This document shows, one piece after another, positions 1 through 5,773 of a stretch of DNA of 5,773 nt (position 1 is the first letter of the stretch; the number at the start of each line of letters is the position of its first letter). Both the position numbers and the translations under genes were made by a program. This DNA is from HGM05232 sp036661515 (GTDB lineage Bacteria; Bacteroidota; Bacteroidia; Bacteroidales; Muribaculaceae): NCBI GenBank assembly GCA_036661515.1, contig JAVWYO010000119.1:1-5773 (forward strand), read 5' to 3'. Under the pieces are notes generated by a model. The model saw nothing but the letters and a program-made list of their open reading frames with translations, was not told the DNA's origin and made no database searches.

Positions 1-12
1 GTGTGAGTTTTT

Positions 13-44
13 GCTTGCTTATATTGCCCAATATACGCTTGCTT
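13..44. repeat. Small AT-rich palindrome flanked by 8-bp direct repeats, downstream of polA
   Basis: TATATTG (20-26) and CAATATA (29-35) are perfect inverted arms around a two-base centre. They are flanked by identical GCTTGCTT copies at 13-20 and 37-44. This sits just after the polA stop. As a hairpin in the polA transcript it would be weak (about six A-U pairs), and it is followed by an A-rich stretch rather than a U tract, so it does not qualify as an intrinsic terminator. It could be the edge of a longer repeat outside the window, a protein-binding site, or chance. Only 53 bases remain on this side, and I see no gene in them. Confidence 0.35.
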
Positions 45-53
45 GTTCCATAC

Positions 54-2864
54 TTAATGGGCTTCGAGCCAGTTGTGGCCGGAATTGTATGAGGCTGTTA
101 GGGATACATTGCCTTTATAGGCTCCTTGCATCTCTGTGGTGACAATTTCAGTAACTCGTTCAAGTTCTTTTGGGATTACGTCAAAATTTAACTCATCATG
201 AACTTGCATTATCATTTTAGAGTTTATTCCCTCTTTATCAAATCGCTTAGCAATACGTACCATGGCGAGCTTTATTATATCGGCTGCCGTTCCCTGTATC
301 GGTGCATTAATGGCATTGCGTTCAGAGAAACTACGAACTACAGAATTATGTGAGTTAATCTCAGGTAACATTCTCCTACGACCAAATAATGTGGTTACAT
401 ATCCTTGTTCCTTAGCCCGCTCAATACTTTTATTCATATAATCATGTACCTGTGGATATGTTGAAAGGTATCCGTCGATAAGCATTTTTGCTTCGCTACG
501 AGGGATATTTAATCGTTCAGATAGTCCAAATGCCGATATGCCATAAAGTATCCCAAAATTAGCCGTCTTAGCCTTTCGGCGTTGATCTTGCGTTACATCT
601 TCAATGCTTTCATGGTAAATTTTAGCTGCAGTAAGTTGGTGAATGTCTTCCCCAGCCTTAAAGGCTTCAACCATAGTAGTGTCATTACTTAAGTCAGCCA
701 CAAGCCTCAATTCGATTTGGGAATAATCGGCAGAGAAAAATATATTTCCATCAGCAGGAATGAATGCCCGTCTTATTTCACGTCCCTCTTCATTGCGCAC
801 TGGTATATTTTGCATATTAGGATTTGTAGAAGAGAGTCGCCCAGTAGCCGTAACCGTTTGGTTATAAGTTGTGTGAATGCGTCCAGTGCTTGGATTTATA
901 AGAGCAGGAAGAGCGTTTACATAAGTAGTAAGTAGTTTTTTAATTCCTCTAAGTTCGAGTATTTTATCTACTAAAGGGTGTTTATCGCGTAACTTTGTCA
1001 ATATATCTTCTGTTGTGGAATATTGACCACTCTTCGTTCTCTTAGCTTTGTCATCAATCTTTAGTTTATCAAAGAGTATTTCGCCCACTTTCATTGGCGA
1101 AGCGGTATTAAATTCTTCGCCTGCAAGCTCATAACATTCAAGTTCCATCTTCTTCATCTGAATAGTTAGTGCCTTAGAATATTCATAAAGGGCATCAACA
1201 TCAACACGTATTCCACAAATTTCCATATCGGCAAGAACACTAATAAGAGGTAGCTCAATATCATTTAGCAACATCATCATTTCATTCTGTTCAATTGCTC
1301 TATTTAATACCGTATATAACTGCAATGCAATATCAGCCGCCTCGCAAGAATAGTCAGTTACAGCCTCAATAGGGGCTTCAATAATACTCTTTTGTCCCTT
1401 TCCTTTTGTTCCTAAAACTGTTTCCAGAGGTATTGAACAATATGATAATTCAGTCTCGGCAAGTCGTTGAAAATCGTGGCTAATTTCAGGTTGTAAAAGA
1501 TAGTGGGCAACTGTCGTATCGTAATATGGCTCACTTATGTTTATACCCTCATTATGCAATATGATGTAATCACGTTTCACATCAGTACCTATCTTCACCA
1601 ACTTATTGCTTTCAAATACCTTTTTCAGTATCTCCACGCAATCAATACGCTTATCTTTATCGGCAGGAAGTTCAACATAGGTAGATTCATGATTACCAGT
1701 ACAAAAAGCAATACCCCGCCACACCGCAGTCATCGCATCGCTGCCAGTGGAAGTTAAATAAAATCCACATTTTTCCAAAGTCAATATCTTAGCAACAAGA
1801 ATTTCTACATCATGCTGTGAGAATATCACTCTATATTTATGGTTAACCGACGAGATACAACCTTTCGATGAAACGTATTCACCAGCGGGTTCCACTGCTG
1901 TCACTTCTTCTTCAACAACATCAAACAACGAAGGCTGCGTTATAACTTTCTTTGGAGTAGCCTCAGTAATAACCGCAACTTGTCCCTCGCGCTTAGTAAT
2001 AATACGAGTGATAAGAGAGCGAAATTCAAGTTCTTCAAATATCTTACCAAGAGCATCGGCATCGATATCTTCACGTATTAAATCTTTCTCATTAAACTCA
2101 ATAGGGACATCAAGTTTTATTGTTGCAAGGAATTTTGAAAAGGTTATTTGTTCAGCATTACTCTCCACTTTCACTTTTAATGCTCCCTTAAGCTTATCGG
2201 TATTTGCAAGTAAATTCTCAACACTGCCAAATTCTTTAACCAACTTAATTGCCGTAACATTACCAACACCTGGACACCCGGGTATATTATCGACTTTATC
2301 ACCCATCAAGGCAAGTATATCTATAACCTGCAAAGGCGTTTTGAGTTCATATTTAGCACATACTTCCTCAACTCCTCTAATCTCATATTCGCCACCTTTA
2401 AAGCCGGGTTTATAAATCTTTACTTTATCTGTTACAAGTTGTCCAAAATCCTTATCAGGAGTCATCATATATGTAGTAAATCCATGTTCCTGTGCAAGCT
2501 TAGAAAGAGTACCGATGACATCATCGGCTTCATATCTTGGCACCTCAATAATAGGAATACGATATGCTTTTATAATCTGTTTAATATACGGGATTGACTT
2601 TCTTATATCCTCTGGCGTTTCCTCGCGTTCAGCCTTATATTTTTCATAAGCTTCATGGCGAAACGTAGGGCCAGCAGGGTCAAAACACACCGCAATATGG
2701 CTCGGATTTTCTTTCTTCAAGACATCTTGCAAAGTATTGACAAAGCCATATATTGCAGAAGTATTAAACCCTTTTGAAGAAAATCGTGGGGATTGCATCA
2801 AGGCATAGTAAGCCCTATATATCAATGCGTAAGCATCTAAAAGAAATAATTTCTTAGATTCCAT
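54..2864 (-). CDS. polA: DNA polymerase I with degenerate 3'-5' exonuclease site
   Basis: Family A DNA polymerase of 936 residues (E. coli has 928). It fills gaps in excision repair and replaces RNA primers on the lagging strand. The N-terminal 5' nuclease (about 1-290) looks intact: LDAYALIYRAYY with Asp10, EADD at 112-115, TPDKDF at 135-140, and GDKVDNIPG at 188-196 followed by the helix-hairpin-helix. A variable linker (about 291-340) contains QPSLF (310-314), a likely sliding-clamp motif. The 3'-5' exonuclease-like domain (about 340-520) is recognisable, but the DTE motif reads LTS (370-372), the exo II Asn is Asp428, and the exo III Asp is Ala509. Only exo II Asp432 remains, so proofreading is probably lost. 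The polymerase domain is complete: motif A DYSQIELR (713-720), motif B with Arg762, Lys766, Phe770 and Tyr774, motif C QVHDEL (887-892), and the usual C-terminus NWLEAH. The first ATG places the MESKKLFLLDAYAL start where the family begins. It lies 20 bases after the WbqC-like gene, with no separate promoter seen, so it is probably cotranscribed. Confidence 0.98.
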   Translation of the reverse strand: MESKKLFLLDAYALIYRAYYALMQSPRFSSKGFNTSAIYGFVNTLQDVLKKENPSHIAVCFDPAGPTFRHEAYEKYKAEREETPEDIRKSIPYIKQIIKAYRIPIIEVPRYEADDVIGTLSKLAQEHGFTTYMMTPDKDFGQLVTDKVKIYKPGFKGGEYEIRGVEEVCAKYELKTPLQVIDILALMGDKVDNIPGCPGVGNVTAIKLVKEFGSVENLLANTDKLKGALKVKVESNAEQITFSKFLATIKLDVPIEFNEKDLIREDIDADALGKIFEELEFRSLITRIITKREGQVAVITEATPKKVITQPSLFDVVEEEVTAVEPAGEYVSSKGCISSVNHKYRVIFSQHDVEILVAKILTLEKCGFYLTSTGSDAMTAVWRGIAFCTGNHESTYVELPADKDKRIDCVEILKKVFESNKLVKIGTDVKRDYIILHNEGINISEPYYDTTVAHYLLQPEISHDFQRLAETELSYCSIPLETVLGTKGKGQKSIIEAPIEAVTDYSCEAADIALQLYTVLNRAIEQNEMMMLLNDIELPLISVLADMEICGIRVDVDALYEYSKALTIQMKKMELECYELAGEEFNTASPMKVGEILFDKLKIDDKAKRTKSGQYSTTEDILTKLRDKHPLVDKILELRGIKKLLTTYVNALPALINPSTGRIHTTYNQTVTATGRLSSTNPNMQNIPVRNEEGREIRRAFIPADGNIFFSADYSQIELRLVADLSNDTTMVEAFKAGEDIHQLTAAKIYHESIEDVTQDQRRKAKTANFGILYGISAFGLSERLNIPRSEAKMLIDGYLSTYPQVHDYMNKSIERAKEQGYVTTLFGRRRMLPEINSHNSVVRSFSERNAINAPIQGTAADIIKLAMVRIAKRFDKEGINSKMIMQVHDELNFDVIPKELERVTEIVTTEMQGAYKGNVSLTASYNSGHNWLEAH
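1923..1937 (-). other. Candidate beta-clamp binding motif (QPSLF) within PolA
   Basis: Residues 310-314 of PolA are Gln-Pro-Ser-Leu-Phe, followed by Asp. The pattern Q-x-S/D-L-F is the established bacterial sliding-clamp (DnaN) binding motif. It lies in the low-complexity, acidic linker between the 5' nuclease and the exonuclease-like domain, where an exposed peptide could reach the clamp. The motif is read directly from the codons; the binding itself is inferred. Confidence 0.55.
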
Positions 2865-2884
2865 ATTGAGAAAAAAATTATGGA

Positions 2885-3490
2885 CTAAATCTGCATCATC
2901 TTTTGAAGGATAAATATAGATTCACGTCCTGTGTTCATTAGAAGGTCTAAAATACTTAAATTAGAGAGAAATCCATGTCGCGATTTCCATAACTGATAAT
3001 ATTCAACATCTTTTATAGGAGCAATGTCACTACCTTTTTCAATAATATGCGATACATCTACTCGCACAGTTTTAATGGGAAAATCAAGAAAATCGATAAT
3101 TAGATTATGCAACGATTCATTAAAGTCGATAATCCAATTGCTATGATTCATATACAGCTTGTGAAGATCACTTTCAATATATTCAAAGAAAGGCGATTTT
3201 CCATACGCCGAGAATAGCGCTCCCCAATGGATTCGTTCCCAATCGCCATGTGTAGATATTCTTATTTCATTTAATGGCGTTAATGAACCTTTAATTGGCT
3301 TTACGATTGGAATGGTAAGCGTCTGTACTCCATTAGCTCCAGCAATATTACAATGATGATACCCCCACTCCTTATCGAGATGTGTTTCAGTAGCGTTGAT
3401 GTCAACATTTTGTGCCTTAAGCATTGCTGCGTAATATCTAACACTACCAGCATAGGCACTACTCATCAATGTGTTACAACACGTAGGCAC
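2885..3490 (-). CDS. WbqC-like family protein
   Basis: Protein of about 201 residues from the chosen GTG start, resembling the WbqC-like family (PF08889). Members often occur in surface-polysaccharide loci, but their biochemical role is not established as far as I know. Family features, numbered from the GTG, are SSAYAGSVRYYAAML (10-24), HHCNIAGANG then LTIPI (45-62), WERIHWGALFSAYGKSPFF (84-102) and, near the end, YYQLW..HGFLSNLSILDLL (164-184). No signal peptide or membrane segment is evident, so it is probably cytoplasmic. The open frame extends upstream to an ATG at 3592, but that start would overlap lepB by 92 bases and add 34 residues with no family resemblance. The GTG at 3490-3488 lies 10 bases after the lepB stop and keeps the first beta strand before the SSAY motif. 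A TTG at 3469 and an ATG at 3466 (193 residues) are alternatives that would trim that strand. polA follows after 20 bases. The family call is firm; start and function are not. Confidence 0.85.
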   Translation of the reverse strand: MPTCCNTLMSSAYAGSVRYYAAMLKAQNVDINATETHLDKEWGYHHCNIAGANGVQTLTIPIVKPIKGSLTPLNEIRISTHGDWERIHWGALFSAYGKSPFFEYIESDLHKLYMNHSNWIIDFNESLHNLIIDFLDFPIKTVRVDVSHIIEKGSDIAPIKDVEYYQLWKSRHGFLSNLSILDLLMNTGRESIFILQKMMQI

Positions 3491-3500
3491 TATGTCATTA

Positions 3501-4961
3501 TTATTTATCAGGATTTGCCCCTTTAAATAGTCTATCCCAACGAATACCTCCATTAAAAATGCCTTTATCTTTATCAAATGATATGATAACAAACATTGGG
3601 GTTCCCACTACATGGTCTTCAGGTACAAATCCCCAATAACGGGAATCGGCAGAGTTATCTCTATTATCACCCATCATAAAATAATAATCCATTTTAAAAG
3701 TGTATTTATCAGTGGCAACGCCATTAATAAAAATCTTACCCTCTTTAATTTCAAGGGTATTGCCTTCATAATTTTTTATCGGACGCTCATATATAGCAAT
3801 GTTTTCGAGTGTTAGCCTAAGAGTTTTACCCTTTTTAGGTATCCATATTTCACCATAATCGCTACGAGTCCACCCATAATCATGTATATTTGGATACATC
3901 GACATCATTTCATGCACAGGGAGGCGCATCACGCCAATAATCCAAGGCATTGCTTTAACTTTAGCCACAGCCATATTAGTTAATGGTACCTGATATATAG
4001 GATTAACTTTACCATCTTCACCAACTTGAAGTCCAAGACTGGCAACCGAATAAGCCTCTTCAGCCGTAGTAATAGGTATAAGATTTCTATCATCTACACT
4101 CACGTCGAGCAATTCCCATACATCATCTGAGATGTTGCGACCATCAGTCTGTATTAAGTAATTAAATTGAACATTTTTAGGTTCGACAAGAGCCTTTCCA
4201 TTGATGAATACCGTGTTATCCTTAATTTTTAATCTATCTCCAGGTAATCCGATAGCACGCTTGACATAATTTTCACGTCTATCTACCGGACGATAAATAA
4301 CATCACCAAATGTTTCTTTATTGCCCCACACGGCATCACGACCATATTGCTGTACAAGCGTATAGTAGTCGGGGTTTTGCACTTTAAGCGCCACAGTGTC
4401 ACCAGCAGGGAAATTAAATACCACAATATCATTACGTTCTATATTACGAACTCCTTTTAGGCGATGATATTCCCACTGTGGATTATCGAAATAAGACTTT
4501 GTATTTATAATTGGAAATGTGTGTTGGGTAAGCGGAAAATGCAAAGGAGTCGTAGGCACTCTTGGTCCATATACCATTTTATTTACCCATAAATAATCAC
4601 CAACAAGCAAAGACTTCTCAAGCGAAGATGATGGAATTTGATAATTCTGACCAAAATAGGCAAAAATAAAATACACTAAAATTAGGGCATATAGGATAGC
4701 ATCAACCCAACCCATAACAGCTTTTACGGCCTTGTTTTTAGATTTTTTCCACCAAGTCCAAGGAATGAACTGAGTAAGATATATATCGCCAAGAATAGGG
4801 AAAAAGAGTATTACCCACCAACTTCCAAGCCAAGCAACCCACAAAATAAAGATTAAAGCCACAAAGGCAAATCTTATCCATCGAGTAATCGAAACTTTAG
4901 ACAATCTCTCCTTTAGGCTACCTGAATTTGGCATATATTCTGTCTTAATATTATTATTCAT
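3501..4961 (-). CDS. lepB: Signal peptidase I, long Bacteroidota type
   Basis: Serine/lysine-dyad membrane protease that removes signal peptides from exported proteins on the periplasmic face of the inner membrane. At 486 residues it is far longer than the roughly 324 of E. coli. Two hydrophobic regions lie at about 28-66 and 81-104 and anchor the enzyme. Catalytic boxes follow in order: IPSSSLEKSLLVGD (109-122) with probable nucleophile Ser113; NDIVVFNFPAGD (177-188); YVKRAIGLPGD (232-242) with probable general base Lys234; and GDNRDNSADSRYWG (431-444). About 160 residues are inserted between the Lys box and the GDNRDNS box, as is common in Bacteroidota. The insertion is bracketed by two similar segments (244-258 and 403-417). 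The residue after the catalytic Ser is Leu rather than the usual Met. The protein has no cysteine. It starts 6 bases after dapB at the first ATG, and no better start is apparent. Confidence 0.97.
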   Translation of the reverse strand: MNNNIKTEYMPNSGSLKERLSKVSITRWIRFAFVALIFILWVAWLGSWWVILFFPILGDIYLTQFIPWTWWKKSKNKAVKAVMGWVDAILYALILVYFIFAYFGQNYQIPSSSLEKSLLVGDYLWVNKMVYGPRVPTTPLHFPLTQHTFPIINTKSYFDNPQWEYHRLKGVRNIERNDIVVFNFPAGDTVALKVQNPDYYTLVQQYGRDAVWGNKETFGDVIYRPVDRRENYVKRAIGLPGDRLKIKDNTVFINGKALVEPKNVQFNYLIQTDGRNISDDVWELLDVSVDDRNLIPITTAEEAYSVASLGLQVGEDGKVNPIYQVPLTNMAVAKVKAMPWIIGVMRLPVHEMMSMYPNIHDYGWTRSDYGEIWIPKKGKTLRLTLENIAIYERPIKNYEGNTLEIKEGKIFINGVATDKYTFKMDYYFMMGDNRDNSADSRYWGFVPEDHVVGTPMFVIISFDKDKGIFNGGIRWDRLFKGANPDK

Positions 4962-4967
4962 GACGAC

Positions 4968-5690
4968 TTATTTATCTATTAAATTCATAATTTCGTCCAT
5001 TGTGTGAAATCCTTTTTTGCCTTTCATCCACTCTGAGGCAACAATAACCCCAAGAGCCAATCCCTCACGGCTGAAAGCTTCATGTTCAATTGTGATAGCA
5101 TCTACATCACTCTCATAACGTATAGTGTGCGTTCCTGGAACTTCGCCTCTGCGCTCCGATGTGATTTTTATTTCATCATCATTTGGAGACATAGATTCAG
5201 TCCAAAATTTTTTACGATCAATATTATTAATAATATCGTCAGACAGAGTGATAGCGGTACCACTTGGGTGGTCGAGTTTATGAATATGGTGAACTTCAGT
5301 CATATCAACATCATATTGAGTAAACCCATTCATAATCTTTGCAAGATATTTATTTATTGCAAAGAAAATATTTACTCCAATGCTGAAATTTGAAGAATAA
5401 AAGAACGTAGCATTTGACTTGCAACGCTGTTTTATGTCATCGAGTTTATCAAGCCAACCAGTGCTACCCGATACAACGCTTACACCTTGAGCAAACGCCT
5501 TTAAGTAATTGCTATAAGCAGTTGCTGGGGTTGAAAATTCAATAGCTATTTCAGCACTACGAAAGGCATCACTATCAAAATCATTCTGATTATTAATATC
5601 TATTATACAAACAATTTCATGCCCACGATTCAAAGCAATTTTTTCAATTGCCTTACCCATTTTCCCGTATCCTATTATAGCTATCTTCAT
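4968..5690 (-). CDS. dapB: 4-hydroxy-tetrahydrodipicolinate reductase
   Basis: Cytoplasmic enzyme that reduces 4-hydroxy-tetrahydrodipicolinate to tetrahydrodipicolinate with NAD(P)H, the second committed step towards diaminopimelate (for peptidoglycan) and lysine. At 240 residues it is shorter than the 273 of E. coli. The N-terminal Rossmann fold shows MKIAIIGYGKMGKAI with GYGKMG at 7-12 and Asp31 at the end of the second strand. EFSTP (51-55), SGSTGW (74-79) and SSNFSIGVN (99-107) line the cofactor and domain junction. The signature HHIHKLDHPSGTA spans 134-146 and contains the catalytic His/Lys set (His134, His135, Lys138) and the substrate-binding GTA. After Asp31 comes INNQND, with no basic residue where E. 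coli has Arg39 contacting the NADPH phosphate. This may favour NADH, which is an inference only. The protein appears complete. It is first in the operon, about 27 bases from a good Bacteroidota promoter element and 6 bases before lepB. Confidence 0.97.
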   Translation of the reverse strand: MKIAIIGYGKMGKAIEKIALNRGHEIVCIIDINNQNDFDSDAFRSAEIAIEFSTPATAYSNYLKAFAQGVSVVSGSTGWLDKLDDIKQRCKSNATFFYSSNFSIGVNIFFAINKYLAKIMNGFTQYDVDMTEVHHIHKLDHPSGTAITLSDDIINNIDRKKFWTESMSPNDDEIKITSERRGEVPGTHTIRYESDVDAITIEHEAFSREGLALGVIVASEWMKGKKGFHTMDEIMNLIDK

Positions 5691-5716
5691 ATCAATTGAA
5701 TAAAATTATTTCTATG

Positions 5717-5747
5717 CAAAGATACAGTAAAAGAGCATAATGAAAAA
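5717..5747 (-). promoter_or_regulatory. Bacteroidota-type promoter for the dapB-lepB-wbqC-polA operon
   Basis: Reading the minus strand, TATCTTTG at 5724-5717 matches the Bacteroidota -7 consensus TAnnTTTG at every fixed position. With a 19-base spacer, the -33 box is TTTT (5747-5744), an imperfect version of TTTG inside a T-rich run. Transcription would start near 5710, leaving a leader of about 20 bases before the dapB ATG at 5690. That leader is AT-rich with no Shine-Dalgarno sequence, as is usual in this phylum. No comparable element lies directly before lepB, the WbqC-like gene or polA, so this is the best candidate for the whole cluster. The rest of the right end (5748-5773) shows nothing recognisable. 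Confidence 0.7.
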
Positions 5748-5773
5748 GTAAACTACAAGATAGATATAAATTA

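Noticed and set aside
20..35. Possible intrinsic terminator for the operon
   Set aside because: The stem is short and nearly all A-U with a two-base centre, and no U tract follows on either strand.
717..935. Plus-strand open frame of 72 codons
   Set aside because: Entirely antisense to the conserved polymerase domain of polA, with no recognisable protein features and no promoter.
1503..1757. Plus-strand open frame of 84 codons
   Set aside because: Antisense to polA; the composition is that of a shadow frame.
2008..2415. Plus-strand open frame of 135 codons
   Set aside because: The longest antisense frame, but it lies over the conserved 5' nuclease domain of polA and is Ser-rich in the way typical of complement-strand shadows. 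No promoter or family resemblance.
3612..3815. Plus-strand open frame of 67 codons
   Set aside because: Antisense to the lepB GDNRDNS region; no independent support.
4661..4668. TATTTTTG on the minus strand, matching the TAnnTTTG promoter core
   Set aside because: It lies inside lepB, in codons for a membrane segment rich in Phe and Tyr, and no TTTG-like -33 box is found 19-21 bases upstream.
5082..5393. Plus-strand open frame of 103 codons
   Set aside because: Antisense to the dapB catalytic core; no independent support.
5692..5699. Palindrome TCAATTGA just before the dapB start
   Set aside because: Only 8 bases in AT-rich sequence; expected by chance, with no second copy in the promoter to suggest an operator.

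Overview
The window looks like core chromosomal DNA from a member of the Bacteroidota, most probably the order Bacteroidales. The evidence is: AT-rich sequence by eye; a Bacteroidota-type promoter (TATCTTTG at the -7 position on the minus strand); no Shine-Dalgarno sequences at the starts; a very long signal peptidase I with the large insertion typical of this phylum; and a WbqC-like protein of the Bacteroidales type beside lepB. I cannot name the genus.

All four genes lie on the minus strand and almost touch, so they read as one transcription unit running from right to left. The order is promoter (about 5717-5747), dapB (4968-5690), lepB (3501-4961), a WbqC-family gene (2885-3490, start uncertain) and polA (54-2864). 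The gaps are 6, about 10 and 20 bases. The remaining non-coding sequence is the 83 bases right of dapB, which carry the promoter, and the 53 bases left of polA. The latter hold a small AT-rich palindrome between two copies of GCTTGCTT, with no convincing terminator. There are no RNA genes, CRISPR arrays, insertion sequences or other mobile elements that I can see.

The genes combine lysine/diaminopimelate synthesis (DapB), removal of signal peptides at the inner membrane (LepB), a protein of a family often found in surface-polysaccharide loci (WbqC-like) and DNA repair and Okazaki fragment processing (Pol I). The shared theme is growth housekeeping rather than one pathway. I found no new defence or mobile system. 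The points most worth a second look are inside the proteins. DNA polymerase I has lost key acidic residues of its proofreading exonuclease site but keeps its 5' nuclease and polymerase sites. Its interdomain linker carries QPSLF, which fits the sliding-clamp binding motif. LepB contains two similar beta-hairpin segments that bracket its large insertion.
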